Of a stretch of 64,000 bases of DNA, positions 23,761 to 33,232 are shown in pieces; position 1 is the first letter of the stretch, and each line of letters begins with the position of its first letter. The translations under genes were made by a program, and so were the position numbers. The stretch covers positions 620,001 to 684,000 of the forward strand of contig NZ_JAOQJQ010000002.1 in the NCBI RefSeq assembly GCF_025566885.1, given 5' to 3'. The notes beneath the pieces were generated by a model. It was not told the origin of the DNA. It ran no database searches and worked only from the letters and a program-made list of their open reading frames with translations. This stretch comes from Brotonthovivens ammoniilytica. Lineage in GTDB: Bacteria; Bacillota; Clostridia; Lachnospirales; Lachnospiraceae.

Positions 23761-25077
23761 TTAACACAGACCCGGTGCTAAGATACAGATCAGACATAAA
23801 ATGACAGTTCCTATTGTTGTATTAATAACGGTGCATACACCAACGTATTTATAGGACTTTTTTGCCTGGGTTTTACAGATTTCATTTGCGGCAATAAATC
23901 CTGCATTGGTGGGAAGTGTGTCAAAGGTTGTTGCACAGAAGGCAGAAACACGGGCGAATGCATTCATGTTAACTCCCATGGATTGTGCAAGGGGAGTAAA
24001 TACCGGAAGTCCAACGCCAAGACCTGCGGGGCCTGAGCCGCCGATTAATGTCATAATCATCATTGCCAGCATAGCAACTACCAGCGGGTGTCCGTTAAAT
24101 GCAGCCAGTTTTTCAGTCAGTCCGGCAAATGCAGGAGTCTGAGCCACAACACTTCCGAAGCCTGAAACAGCAGCCGCACCGCAGGATACAACAGCAGCAT
24201 TCATAGCAGCGTTTCCAAGGGATTTTAAGAAAGAATCCATTGATTTAAAGTTTTTATGCATGAGAATAATCGCAAGGATAATTCCGGCCATTAATGAAAA
24301 GTTAACATCTACTTGAAAGCCATTGTATAAAACAAAAACCAGTACCATTGGAAGAAGCGCTATTAGCGGGTGAGGAAGCTTTTCATCTGTAACAGAAACA
24401 GAATCCCCTGCTGCGTCCTCAAATACAGCGCCTTTTGCGATTTCCTTTTTTGCCGCAAAATTTAAGTATATAATATTTAAAATTAAGATAATAATGCCGG
24501 CGATAATTCCCGGAATAGCGGCTGCCGTTGAAGATACGCCAACAGTTGAAGTTGACATAACATTTTGGATTTGAGGAGAACCGGGCATGGATAATGCTGA
24601 TGTTGCGATACATCCCAGGATCATCCCAGGTACCATATAGCGGGGAATGCCGGCCTCACGGCACAGTTCCATGCTGAGAGGAGCCATAACAAACATTAAA
24701 ACAATTGCGCTGACACCGCCGTAAGAGAGCAGGATACCTGCTAGAAATACAATAATAATCGCAACCAGAGGGCTTAACTTTTCGTTTTTTCCACGGAATA
24801 TTTTAGAGATAAATTTGGCGAGAGATTTAGCACCTCCGGTAACACCATAACATTCTCCAAAGACCGCACCCCATAAAAAGATCGGAATCTGGCCGATTAA
24901 GAAGTCTCCAACACCACTCATGTAGGTGGTCAGGTAGGCTTCTGTTACATTCAGCCCGCTGAATACGGCAACAATCATTGCGGCACAGGCGCCGATAATC
25001 AGAAGGGGCCAGCCTTTCATGACAAAAAATATCAGAAATAAAATACCGATAATAATACCGATCATGCTTAAAACCAT
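23761..25077 (-). CDS. GntP-family permease (organic acid:H+ symporter type)
   Basis: 438 residues from ATG 25077, which follows AGGAGG by 8 bases; the longer frame starting at 25212 adds 45 basic residues without a ribosome site. It is very hydrophobic, with about 12 membrane segments. The central part has YGGVSAIVLMF and a conserved GCIATSALSMPGSPQIQN loop; the end has FDTLPTNAGFIAANE. These are typical of the gluconate/carboxylate GntP clade. It lies downstream of a binding protein and two-component system that probably sense its substrate. The exact substrate is unknown; a sugar acid or hydroxyacid is likely. Confidence 0.85.
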   Translation of the reverse strand: MVLSMIGIIIGILFLIFFVMKGWPLLIIGACAAMIVAVFSGLNVTEAYLTTYMSGVGDFLIGQIPIFLWGAVFGECYGVTGGAKSLAKFISKIFRGKNEKLSPLVAIIIVFLAGILLSYGGVSAIVLMFVMAPLSMELCREAGIPRYMVPGMILGCIATSALSMPGSPQIQNVMSTSTVGVSSTAAAIPGIIAGIIILILNIIYLNFAAKKEIAKGAVFEDAAGDSVSVTDEKLPHPLIALLPMVLVFVLYNGFQVDVNFSLMAGIILAIILMHKNFKSMDSFLKSLGNAAMNAAVVSCGAAAVSGFGSVVAQTPAFAGLTEKLAAFNGHPLVVAMLAMMIMTLIGGSGPAGLGVGLPVFTPLAQSMGVNMNAFARVSAFCATTFDTLPTNAGFIAANEICKTQAKKSYKYVGVCTVINTTIGTVILCLICILAPGLC

Positions 25078-25224
25078 GATACATCCTCCTTTTTCCTTTT
25101 CGTATTTTTTCTGACTTATTTTTATCATTTTTTTATGGAAGCGGAATGATAGTTTTGTGGAAGGAGTGTGGAATTTAAGGAAAAATGTATGACTATGGAG
25201 CATGGTCTGCAATATGCGTCTGTC

Positions 25225-25256
25225 TTCAATACCGGCTAATTAAAATTGGTATTGAA
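25225..25256. promoter_or_regulatory. Inverted repeat upstream of the GntP gene
   Basis: TTCAATACC (25225-25233) and GGTATTGAA (25248-25256) are perfect 9-bp arms around 14 bases. The left part, TCAATACCGGCTA, recurs at 11 of 13 positions (28727-28739) upstream of the response-regulator gene. It may be an operator for that regulator; termination after the binding-protein gene is an alternative. Confidence 0.5.
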
Positions 25257-25296
25257 AGCAGGCGGCAGAGAGGACCCGAGCTATAATGCCGGGCAG

Positions 25297-26508
25297 TTAG
25301 GATAGAGGAGTTAAATTCTGGCCTTCAAATTTAAAAAAGTAGTAATCGGCAATCTTACGTCCGTTTTCCCAGGTGAAATCACCCTGAATGCCCTGAATTA
25401 CCGGTGGATTCTGAAACCATTCATTTACCTTCTGCCGGCTTGCATCGTCTGTTTCTGTGCCGGAAAGGTCTAGCTCATCGTAGCACTGGCAGAGTGCCAG
25501 GATGGCATTATAGATATCAGGAATTATAGTGTTTACAGGCTGCTCTCCGTTATGAGAACGTTGATAAGCAGTTTTCAGCGCTCTCCATTGCTGTTCATTA
25601 TAGTTGAGGTCAAATTTATTCCAGATAAAAGTCTGGTCCAGGTTATCTTTGGCGGATGTAAGAAGCTGTGAGGACATGGAAGAAAAAGAGGCGGTAATCC
25701 GCCGCCCTTCACTGATACCGCGTTTTTTTAACTCATGTAGAATGTTGGTATAGTCATCGGCGCTCAAAAGAGAAATATAACCGTCTGCTTTCTTGTTTAA
25801 TGCCTGGATTGCGCACTGTTCAAAATGGCGTTGATCTCTTGTACCGGAAAGATCAATGACGTCTAAAAGCTGAAGGTTAAGTTCGGGCAGCATTTTCTTT
25901 AATAAAGTAACGGAATCGTTTTTAGCTTCATCAGTAGTATCAGTAAAAATGACAACCTTTTTAATATCAGGATTATGCTGGGACCATTTTTTTACAGCCA
26001 GATATTCGCCTGTTTCAGAATCGTTCATATATGCAATGGTATAAGGCTGATATGTGTTTCTGATATCTTTGTAAGAGTAGCTGGCAATACTGGTAGTTTT
26101 TGAATCTTCCAGCAGAGGTGCGATGCTGGAAGAGGAAGGGGCTTCTACCGGACCGATTACCGCCGGAGTTTCCCGGGAAGCTCCAAGAAAATAGCTGACA
26201 GCCAGATTTTTGGAGGAACGTGTATCCTTCAGAAATAACTGCACCTTTTTTCCGTTGATGCCGCCGGAGGCATTGATCTGTTCAACTGCATACCGGGCGG
26301 TCCAGGCCGCATCCTCACCTACAAAGGAGTAGTATCCGGTTGTGGGACATAAAAAGACAATAGGAATGGTATCCTTGGTCTGTTCCCTTAGTTCCTGCTG
26401 AAAGCGGTTGGCAGTAGAATTATCCCGGACTGCCGGTAACAGCAGCAGGCCGGCAAAGACCGCCAATATTAAAATCTGTAATAACTTTCGTTTTATATGA
26501 TAAACCAA
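25297..26508 (-). CDS. Membrane-anchored periplasmic-binding-protein-type sensor
   Basis: 403 residues. An N-terminal hydrophobic anchor (about 9-27) has no lipobox. A type-1 binding-protein fold of the Leu/Ile/Val-receptor family follows (IPIVFLCPTTGYYSFVGEDAAWTA; INASGGINGKKVQLFLKDT; VIGPVEAPSSSSIAP). The start is TTG 26508 inside the end of the kinase gene (16-base overlap); there is no in-frame ATG nearby. No ABC permease or ATPase is adjacent, so transport is unlikely. It most likely presents a bound ligand to the overlapping kinase, as in three-component systems such as BctCBA or TctCBA-type sensing. The ligand is unknown. Confidence 0.8.
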   Translation of the reverse strand: MVYHIKRKLLQILILAVFAGLLLLPAVRDNSTANRFQQELREQTKDTIPIVFLCPTTGYYSFVGEDAAWTARYAVEQINASGGINGKKVQLFLKDTRSSKNLAVSYFLGASRETPAVIGPVEAPSSSSIAPLLEDSKTTSIASYSYKDIRNTYQPYTIAYMNDSETGEYLAVKKWSQHNPDIKKVVIFTDTTDEAKNDSVTLLKKMLPELNLQLLDVIDLSGTRDQRHFEQCAIQALNKKADGYISLLSADDYTNILHELKKRGISEGRRITASFSSMSSQLLTSAKDNLDQTFIWNKFDLNYNEQQWRALKTAYQRSHNGEQPVNTIIPDIYNAILALCQCYDELDLSGTETDDASRQKVNEWFQNPPVIQGIQGDFTWENGRKIADYYFFKFEGQNLTPLS

Positions 26509-27956
26509 AATGTACTTCCCCTTCCCGTCTTGCTTTCCACCCCATAAGGAATATGGTGGTTTTTAAAGATCTCGCTTACAATATTCAGGCCGATGCCATT
26601 GCCGTGAATCTGGCTGCCAAGTTTGGGAGAACGATAGAAACGATCCCATATGTGAGGGGCTTCTGCGGTACTGATGCCGATTCCATGGTCAGTTATCTGA
26701 ACAAGAAGCTCATGTCCCTGGGGTATCAGATTAATTTCTATTTTTTTGCTGCTGCCGGAGTATTTAACGGCATTGTGCAGCAGGTTATAAACCGCCCGCA
26801 AAAGCAGCTGGCGGTCAGCACGGACCGTATAATCCCGCTGAGCGCACAGATAGATATGAAAACCTTCCGCCATGTCCTTAATCCGTATTCTGCTGATTAC
26901 TGTTTGGATCAGGCCGTTTATGGAGAAGGTTTCATAATGAAGCTGAAGGGTTCCTGACTGAAGTCTGGACAAATCCATCAATTCATTAATTAAATCTGTT
27001 AAGCGGTCTGTTTCTCCGATAATCTTTTCTACATGTTCCGTTCTTTTTTCCGGAATTTCCCCGGAAAAGGCGTCAATCATTTCTGCATAGGCACGGATTA
27101 CAGTAAGGGGCGTTTTCATATCATGGCTGATATTTGCGATAAAATCACGGCGCAGTGCTTCTGTTGCCCGGAATTCTTTTTCTGCCTGATTTAAGGTTTT
27201 TGCAAGCTGTACGGCTTCCTGGGGGCCTTCCTGTATAAAGTCTGTATCAAATTTTCCTGCCGCCATTAAAACTGCGGCGTCATTCAGGTGGCGAAATGGC
27301 CGGGCATAAAAGTTAGAAAAGAAGAATGCGAAGACTGCAGAAAGGGCAAGTACAATGGCCAGTGAAATTCCCCCCCGGTTAAACAGCATATGCTTTACCA
27401 TATCAATTTCGGCAGTGGAACAGCTTAAGACCAGGACATGCCGGTATCCGCCTTCATTGGCTATAACGATTGCCTGTACAGCCCATTGGGAGCGGCTGGA
27501 AGAATCGCCGGTGTAGTAAAAACAGTAGCCGTCAGTTTCATCCAGACGTGAAAACAATGTTTCATCTGCGATCTGGCTGCTTTGAGGTTCTCCCGGTGTC
27601 CCCTCATTTGTGTAGCTTAAAAGTACTTTATGATCTTTTTCAGAGATAATCTGCGCAAAATAATGATTCGTTTTAGCCAGAATTGCAATGGACTGTTCAA
27701 AATTGGAGCTGCCGTATTGTTCTGTAATTTCCCAGGCAATATTGGTGAGGTTGTCCGTCACCTGCCTGCGGTAATGGACTTCAAAATACATATAGAGGAC
27801 GACCCAGAACAGCAAAGCTGCGATTGCCGAAAAAAAGAGAAATCCAACCCACAGGCCATTGCGCATCTGCCAGGGGTTTTTAAAAGTAGGGTTTCGCCAG
27901 GTTTCCCGTTTTTTTTGTATCCGGTTGTAAAAATTTTTCAGGTAGTTGTATTTCAT
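26493..27956 (-). CDS. Sensor histidine kinase of a three-gene sensing operon
   Basis: 487 residues. A basic N-terminus leads to TM1 (about 37-58), an extracellular domain of about 135 residues, TM2 (about 197-215) and a HAMP-like linker. The acceptor is His278 in SHDMKTPLTV, and the ATPase has LLHNAVKYS, then GNGIGLNIV. The ATG overlaps the response-regulator stop by four bases and the 3' end overlaps the binding-protein gene. This tight order of regulator, kinase and binding protein indicates one signalling unit. Confidence 0.92.
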   Translation of the reverse strand: MKYNYLKNFYNRIQKKRETWRNPTFKNPWQMRNGLWVGFLFFSAIAALLFWVVLYMYFEVHYRRQVTDNLTNIAWEITEQYGSSNFEQSIAILAKTNHYFAQIISEKDHKVLLSYTNEGTPGEPQSSQIADETLFSRLDETDGYCFYYTGDSSSRSQWAVQAIVIANEGGYRHVLVLSCSTAEIDMVKHMLFNRGGISLAIVLALSAVFAFFFSNFYARPFRHLNDAAVLMAAGKFDTDFIQEGPQEAVQLAKTLNQAEKEFRATEALRRDFIANISHDMKTPLTVIRAYAEMIDAFSGEIPEKRTEHVEKIIGETDRLTDLINELMDLSRLQSGTLQLHYETFSINGLIQTVISRIRIKDMAEGFHIYLCAQRDYTVRADRQLLLRAVYNLLHNAVKYSGSSKKIEINLIPQGHELLVQITDHGIGISTAEAPHIWDRFYRSPKLGSQIHGNGIGLNIVSEIFKNHHIPYGVESKTGRGSTFWFII

Positions 27957-28645
27957 TCTTTTTCATCCGTTGAAAATTTATAGCCGATTCCACGACAGGT
28001 AACAATGTGAGACCGGTATTCTCCAAGAGCCTGACGAAGAAGTTTAATCTGGGAATCCACGGTACGGTCATCCCCCTGGTAATCATATCCCCATACCTTT
28101 TCTAAAAGGCTGTCTCTGGAAAAGACAATGTTTTTATTTTGTATCAGAAAAAATAAAAGGTCGTATTCTTTCGGACGGAGATCCAGCGGGGTGCCGTTTA
28201 AAGAGACTTCTCTGGCTGCGGGATCCAACATGAGACCGCCTATAGTAATCATCTGTTTTGGCCGGCTGCTTTGTGAGAGGATGCGTTCACGGCGTTTGAT
28301 AATGACATTTACCCGGGCCATTAATTCCTTCATGGAAAAAGGTTTGGTGACGTAATCTTCAATACCCAGTTCAAAACCATACAGTTTATCATATTCCTGT
28401 CCCTTGGCAGACAACATTAAAACTGGAATGTCACGGATTTCTTTTATTTTCTGAAAGGCAGAAAAACCGTCTAAAACCGGCATCATAATATCCATAATAA
28501 TAACATCAAAATTTTCTGTTTTACAAATATTGACAGCTTCAATTCCGTTGGAAGCTTCCGTTACGGAATATCCGAGAAATTCTGCAAATTCACAGATGGC
28601 CGTCCGGATTAGTTTTTCATCATCCACAACTAAAATCTTATACAT
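27953..28645 (-). CDS. Response regulator, OmpR family
   Basis: 230 residues. The receiver has Asp52 in MDIMMPVLDG, a LMLSAK motif and TKPFSMKEL. The winged helix (about 130-225) ends in GIGYKF. It is first in the operon with the kinase and binding protein. The upstream 13-mer at 28727, also present before the GntP permease gene, may be its binding site. Likely target: the permease and its own operon (inference). Confidence 0.92.
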   Translation of the reverse strand: MYKILVVDDEKLIRTAICEFAEFLGYSVTEASNGIEAVNICKTENFDVIIMDIMMPVLDGFSAFQKIKEIRDIPVLMLSAKGQEYDKLYGFELGIEDYVTKPFSMKELMARVNVIIKRRERILSQSSRPKQMITIGGLMLDPAAREVSLNGTPLDLRPKEYDLLFFLIQNKNIVFSRDSLLEKVWGYDYQGDDRTVDSQIKLLRQALGEYRSHIVTCRGIGYKFSTDEKE

Positions 28646-28767
28646 ATCGCTCCTCCAGGCAGTTTGTTTCCAATATTATTATTTTACGTTAAATATTCCC
28701 CTTTGGCAATGCTGTCAGAATGCTTCTCAATACTGGTTAGGGAGTGTCCGGGAGATGCATTTTATGT

Positions 28768-28773
28768 TATAAT
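28768..28773 (+). promoter_or_regulatory. -10 element for the MATE gene
   Basis: TATAAT lies 55 bases before the MATE ATG in the divergent gap; no good -35 lies 17 bases upstream. The promoter may need an activator or have an extended -10. Confidence 0.35.
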
Positions 28774-28828
28774 ACATTCTTGTGTTTGATTTTAACAAAA
28801 ACCAGTAATTACTAAAGGAGTCTGATTT

Positions 28829-30193
28829 ATGCAGCGTGATTTAACAGAAGGCAGAATTACAAAGACACTGCTTGCATTTGCATTTCCCATGATGCTTGGA
28901 AATCTGCTGCAGCAGTTTTATAATGTGGCGGATACCTTGGTTGTGGGACGGTTTTTGGGGGCCGATGCACTGGCAGCAGTTGGTTCGGCGTATACATTGA
29001 TGACATTTATAACGTCCATTATACTGGGGCTCTGTATGGGAAGCGGCGTGGTTTTTTCTATTCGGTATGGGGAAAAAGCTATGGACCGGCTGAAAAATAA
29101 TTTGTTTTTATCTTTTGTACTGATTGCGGTTGTGACTTTGATACTGACATTTATCGTGTTTGGGGGACTGGATCTGATTATCCGGCTTCTGCAGGTTCCG
29201 GAAACAGTGAGTCCGCTTATGAGAAGCTATCTGCAGGTGGTTTTTGCAGGTATTATAGCCACATTTTTATATAATTTCTTTGCATGTGTGCTGCGAGCTG
29301 TAGGAAATTCTGTTGTACCCCTTGTATTTCTTGGAATCTCAGCAGTGCTGAATGTTGTGCTGGATCTTTTGTTCGTATTGGAATTTCATTCCGGAGTGGC
29401 CGGGGCGGCGGCAGCTACTGTAATTGCACAGTATGTATCAGGAATTGGAATATGTGTTTATACATTATTTAAATGTCCGAATCTGCGCCCTGAAAGAAAG
29501 CATTTATATTTTGTAAAAAAAGAGGTCAGGGAAATTGCGCAGTTCTCTTTTATGACCTGCCTTCAGCAGTCTGTGATGAATTTTGGCATTCTGATGGTTC
29601 AGGGGCTGGTGAACAGTTTTGGCCCGGTTATTATGGCTGCTTTTGCGGCGGCTGTAAAAATAGATTCTTTTGCTTATATGCCGGTCCAGGATTTTGGAAA
29701 CGCTTTTTCTACTTTTATTGCACAAAATTACGGGGCTAAAAAGAACCGGCGGATTCAAAAGGGGATAAAAAGTGCCTTTGGGGCAGTATTTGTTTTTTGT
29801 TCGGTTATTACAGTGATTGTATGCCTGTTTGCCAGACCGTTAATGCTGATTTTTGTTCAGCCCGGGGAGACAGAGATTATAGCGGAGGGAGTTCATTATT
29901 TAAGGATTGAAGGAGCCTGCTATTTTGGTATTGGCTGCCTGTTTTTGCTTTACGGGCTGTATCGTGCATTAAAGAGGCCGGGAATGTCTTTAATTCTTAC
30001 AATAATTTCGCTGGGCACAAGGGTTGCGCTGGCATATTTATTGTCCGGTATTCCCTGTGTGGGTGTAACTGGCATCTGGGCGGCAGTTCCCATAGGATGG
30101 CTTCTGGCTGATCTGACCGGGATATGGTATTATAAAAAAAGATTTGTAAAATTGCGGGAGGAAAATTATGAGTCAGATAAATCACGATTCTGA
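28829..30193 (+). CDS. MATE-family multidrug/toxin efflux transporter
   Basis: 454 residues, about 12 membrane segments in two related halves. The MATE opening FAFPMMLGNLLQQFYNVADTLVV and the second-half pattern around NFGILMVQGLVNSFGPVIMAAFAAAVKID are clear. AAAGGAG precedes ATG 28829. It overlaps the NCS2 gene by 26 bases, so both are on one transcript. The role is cation-coupled export of an unknown compound. Confidence 0.92.
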   Translation: MQRDLTEGRITKTLLAFAFPMMLGNLLQQFYNVADTLVVGRFLGADALAAVGSAYTLMTFITSIILGLCMGSGVVFSIRYGEKAMDRLKNNLFLSFVLIAVVTLILTFIVFGGLDLIIRLLQVPETVSPLMRSYLQVVFAGIIATFLYNFFACVLRAVGNSVVPLVFLGISAVLNVVLDLLFVLEFHSGVAGAAAATVIAQYVSGIGICVYTLFKCPNLRPERKHLYFVKKEVREIAQFSFMTCLQQSVMNFGILMVQGLVNSFGPVIMAAFAAAVKIDSFAYMPVQDFGNAFSTFIAQNYGAKKNRRIQKGIKSAFGAVFVFCSVITVIVCLFARPLMLIFVQPGETEIIAEGVHYLRIEGACYFGIGCLFLLYGLYRALKRPGMSLILTIISLGTRVALAYLLSGIPCVGVTGIWAAVPIGWLLADLTGIWYYKKRFVKLREENYESDKSRF

Positions 30194-31529
30194 GAAAACT
30201 TCAGGAGAAATGCTGTACGGGCTGGAAGAGAAGGTTCCGGCCGGGAAATGCAGTATTTACGGGATTCAATATCTAGTATATTTTTTGGCGGGAAGTGCCA
30301 TTATGCCCACCATTATCGGAGTATATCTGGGACTGGACCAGGCTGAGATTGCGCAGATGCTGCAAAGAACCTTTCTGTTAAGCGGCGGAATTTCCATATT
30401 GCAGGCGTTATTTGGGCATCGTTTTCCGATTATAGACGGGCCTGCAGGGCTCTGGATGGGGCTGTTGATTATTCTTGCCGGAGCGGCTGCCGCCTTTGGT
30501 AAGGATTTATCAACCCTGCGTACGGATATGGAGCTGGGAATGATCTGTGCGGGGGTAATGGTTATCATTGTAGGACTTACCGGGTTTATGCAGAAGATCT
30601 TAAAGATATTTAATCCCATTGTAAATGGAACGTTTTTAATTTTGATGGTACTGCAGATGAGTGCTACTGTTATTAAGGGAGCCACCGGTATTTCATCTGG
30701 CTATAGTACGATTCAGCCTGAATTTGTAGTTATATTTCTGGTGACTACAGCAATTATCGTTATCATTAACTTAAAAACGAGAGGATTTATTCAGTCTATT
30801 GCCACACTGATTGGAGTTGTCTGCGGATGGATTCTGGCATATGCACTGGGGGTATCTCCGGAGTTTATATCAGACGGCGGCGGCCTTTTAGCAGTACCTC
30901 AGCCATTTGCCTGGGGAACTCCCACTGTAGACCCAAGTGTTATTATTACCTGCCTGATCGGGGAATTTGCATTGTTTTCTAATTTTGCCACCAGTATCAA
31001 CGGTATGTCGGAATTGTTGAAAAGACCTAATACCCCCGGAATTGTCAGAAAAAGTACCGTGTGGTTTGGGATTACCGCAGCATTGTGCGGGATATTTCCG
31101 GTGCCGGGATTTGTACCTTTTGCATCAGCTCCAAGTACTACAAAGCTTACAAGAGTGGCGGCCAGATCACCGTTTATTCTTGGAGGAGTTTTCATGATGA
31201 TTCTGGGGCTGGTGGCTCCGGTATGCACCTTTTTTGCGGCGATTCCGCCGGCTGTGGGATATTCGGCTATGATGATTGTTTTTGCACTGATGCTGGAGCA
31301 GGGAATCAAAGAGTTCAGAAAAGTGGAATTTACTAATCGGGAGGGATTTATTGTAGGAATATCCTTTATGATTGGAGCCGGTATTATGTTTTTGGATACA
31401 GCTGCATTTATGGACCTGCCTCAGATGCTGCGTTATATTGTATCTAATGGATTGATTATGGGACTGATTATTACAGTGATACTGGAACATGTGATTTTAA
31501 GGAAAAAGCAGGAGGAAAGGAAAGGCTAG
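30168..31529 (+). CDS. NCS2-family nucleobase permease (uracil/xanthine type)
   Basis: 453 residues and about 14 membrane segments. Signature regions are FLAGSAIMPTIIGVYLG, FPIIDGPAGLWMG (membrane-inserted half-helix) and NFATSINGMSELLKR in the second repeat, with GFVPFASAPS following. Family members import uracil, xanthine, urate or similar rings with protons. The exact base cannot be read from sequence here. It starts within the end of the MATE gene with GGGAGG upstream. Confidence 0.88.
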   Translation: MSQINHDSEKTSGEMLYGLEEKVPAGKCSIYGIQYLVYFLAGSAIMPTIIGVYLGLDQAEIAQMLQRTFLLSGGISILQALFGHRFPIIDGPAGLWMGLLIILAGAAAAFGKDLSTLRTDMELGMICAGVMVIIVGLTGFMQKILKIFNPIVNGTFLILMVLQMSATVIKGATGISSGYSTIQPEFVVIFLVTTAIIVIINLKTRGFIQSIATLIGVVCGWILAYALGVSPEFISDGGGLLAVPQPFAWGTPTVDPSVIITCLIGEFALFSNFATSINGMSELLKRPNTPGIVRKSTVWFGITAALCGIFPVPGFVPFASAPSTTKLTRVAARSPFILGGVFMMILGLVAPVCTFFAAIPPAVGYSAMMIVFALMLEQGIKEFRKVEFTNREGFIVGISFMIGAGIMFLDTAAFMDLPQMLRYIVSNGLIMGLIITVILEHVILRKKQEERKG

Positions 31530-31532
31530 GAT

Positions 31533-33227
31533 ATGCAGAGCAGTACAGAGTTAAAGTTAAAACTACAGCAGATACATAAAAAAAGTTACCCCGCCTATAA
31601 ATCTCTGCGGGGAGCCTATGATTTTGGAAAATTTCAATTGTCTGTGGATCATGTGCAGGGGGATCCCTTTGCTTCACCGTCCAATGTAAGTGTATCAGTT
31701 CCATTAAAAGCAACGGGATTTCCTGAGGAGTATTACCATGACAGGATGGCCAGGACGGCTCTTGAGGATGCGCTGCTGCGCAGATTTTATGCAGAAGTAT
31801 CAAAAATCAGTTTTCAGGCAAAAGGTTCCGGGAAAAGCGGTCTGGTTTCTGTCACAAGATGCGGACAGGAGATACTTGAAAGATCTGCAATGGAGATTGA
31901 TAAAGGCAGAGTGACTGTCCGGTTTGAGGTTGGATTCCCTGCAAACGGCCGCACTATTAATGCTTTTGAGCTGGAAAAAATCTTATTCCGGGATCTTCCG
32001 CCGGCAGTGGAGAGGACACTTTATTATAGAAACTGGAAGCCGCAGAAGTTAAGGGAAGTTTATGAGCTTTCCCAGGATCAGAAAGCAGTCAGAGAAGAGT
32101 TAAAACAAAGGAATCTCACCGCTTTTATAGCAGATGGTTCTGTTCTGCCCAGAGAAAGCGGAGTTTCACAAAAGCCAATGAAGGATGCCGTAAAATTTGC
32201 GTCTCCCGAAAGCTGCCGGATTACTCTGCAGCTGCCATATTATGGAGAGATATCAGGTATGGGCATTCCCAGAGGAGTGACTCTGATTGCAGGGGGCGGC
32301 TATCATGGAAAATCTACATTATTAAAGGCCCTTGAGCTTGGAATTTATAATCATATAAATGATGACGGCAGAGAGTTTGTAATTACAGATGACACAGCTG
32401 TAAAAATACGGGCGGAGGACGGCAGATCTGTCAGAAGCCTTGACTTATCCTTGTTTATTCATGATCTGCCCAATGGCAGGGATCCCTCATGCTTTTCAAC
32501 AGAGGATGCCAGCGGAAGCACTTCTCAGGCTGCAGCAGTCATAGAAGGTGCAGAGGCGGGCTGCCGTACATTTCTGATAGATGAAGATACTTCTGCCACT
32601 AACTTTCTGGTGCGGGATGAGTTTATGCAGCGGATTGTAAATCCGAAAAAAGAGCCAATTACACCATTTCTTGCAAGAGTACGTGAACTGTATGAACAGG
32701 CGGGGATTTCTACTGTGCTTGTAGCCGGAAGCTCCGGAGCGTTTTTCCATATGGCAGATCTTGTCATTCAGATGGATGCCTACCGGCCGGAGGATGTTAC
32801 CACCAGAGTAAATCAGCTGCTGGATTGCTATCCTCTGCCGGATTTTGGCGCAGATGATTTTAAGCTGCCGGATACAGACCGATGCTTTCAGATAAAAACC
32901 CCTGAAGGCCGGGGACGTAACCGGGAGTCATCGCGTATTAAAATACGAGTTCAGGGAACTGACGGTTTTTCTGTAGGGTTTGAGCAGGTAGATCTGCGGT
33001 ATGTAGAGCAGCTGATAAACACAGAACAGGTAGCATCTTTGGCGGGAATTTTAAAAAATATCGTAAAAAATCCCGGAACTGCTTCCATTCATACTATTGT
33101 GAAAGGGGCATGGGATGCTCTGGAAAAGGACGGGTTTGCTTCATTTCTTGGACATGATCTCGTCTGTGGTTATGCAAAACCGCGGATTCAGGATATTTAC
33201 ATGATGCTTGACCGGTACCGGGGATAG
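31533..33227 (+). CDS. ABC-class ATPase of unknown role (COG3044 family)
   Basis: 564 residues with no membrane segments. Family signs include the N-terminal SYPAYKSLRGAYDF and VQGDPFASPS, a P-loop GGGYHGKSTLL near residue 252, and a later acidic Walker B-like FLIDEDTSATNFLVRDE near 348, then VAGSSGAFFHMAD. The family is widespread in Clostridia, and its substrate is unknown; nucleic-acid-linked roles have been guessed. It starts 3 bases after the permease stop and is followed after 5 bases by a metallopeptidase gene, so all are probably in one operon. Confidence 0.85.
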   Translation: MQSSTELKLKLQQIHKKSYPAYKSLRGAYDFGKFQLSVDHVQGDPFASPSNVSVSVPLKATGFPEEYYHDRMARTALEDALLRRFYAEVSKISFQAKGSGKSGLVSVTRCGQEILERSAMEIDKGRVTVRFEVGFPANGRTINAFELEKILFRDLPPAVERTLYYRNWKPQKLREVYELSQDQKAVREELKQRNLTAFIADGSVLPRESGVSQKPMKDAVKFASPESCRITLQLPYYGEISGMGIPRGVTLIAGGGYHGKSTLLKALELGIYNHINDDGREFVITDDTAVKIRAEDGRSVRSLDLSLFIHDLPNGRDPSCFSTEDASGSTSQAAAVIEGAEAGCRTFLIDEDTSATNFLVRDEFMQRIVNPKKEPITPFLARVRELYEQAGISTVLVAGSSGAFFHMADLVIQMDAYRPEDVTTRVNQLLDCYPLPDFGADDFKLPDTDRCFQIKTPEGRGRNRESSRIKIRVQGTDGFSVGFEQVDLRYVEQLINTEQVASLAGILKNIVKNPGTASIHTIVKGAWDALEKDGFASFLGHDLVCGYAKPRIQDIYMMLDRYRG

Positions 33228-33232
33228 GTCAT

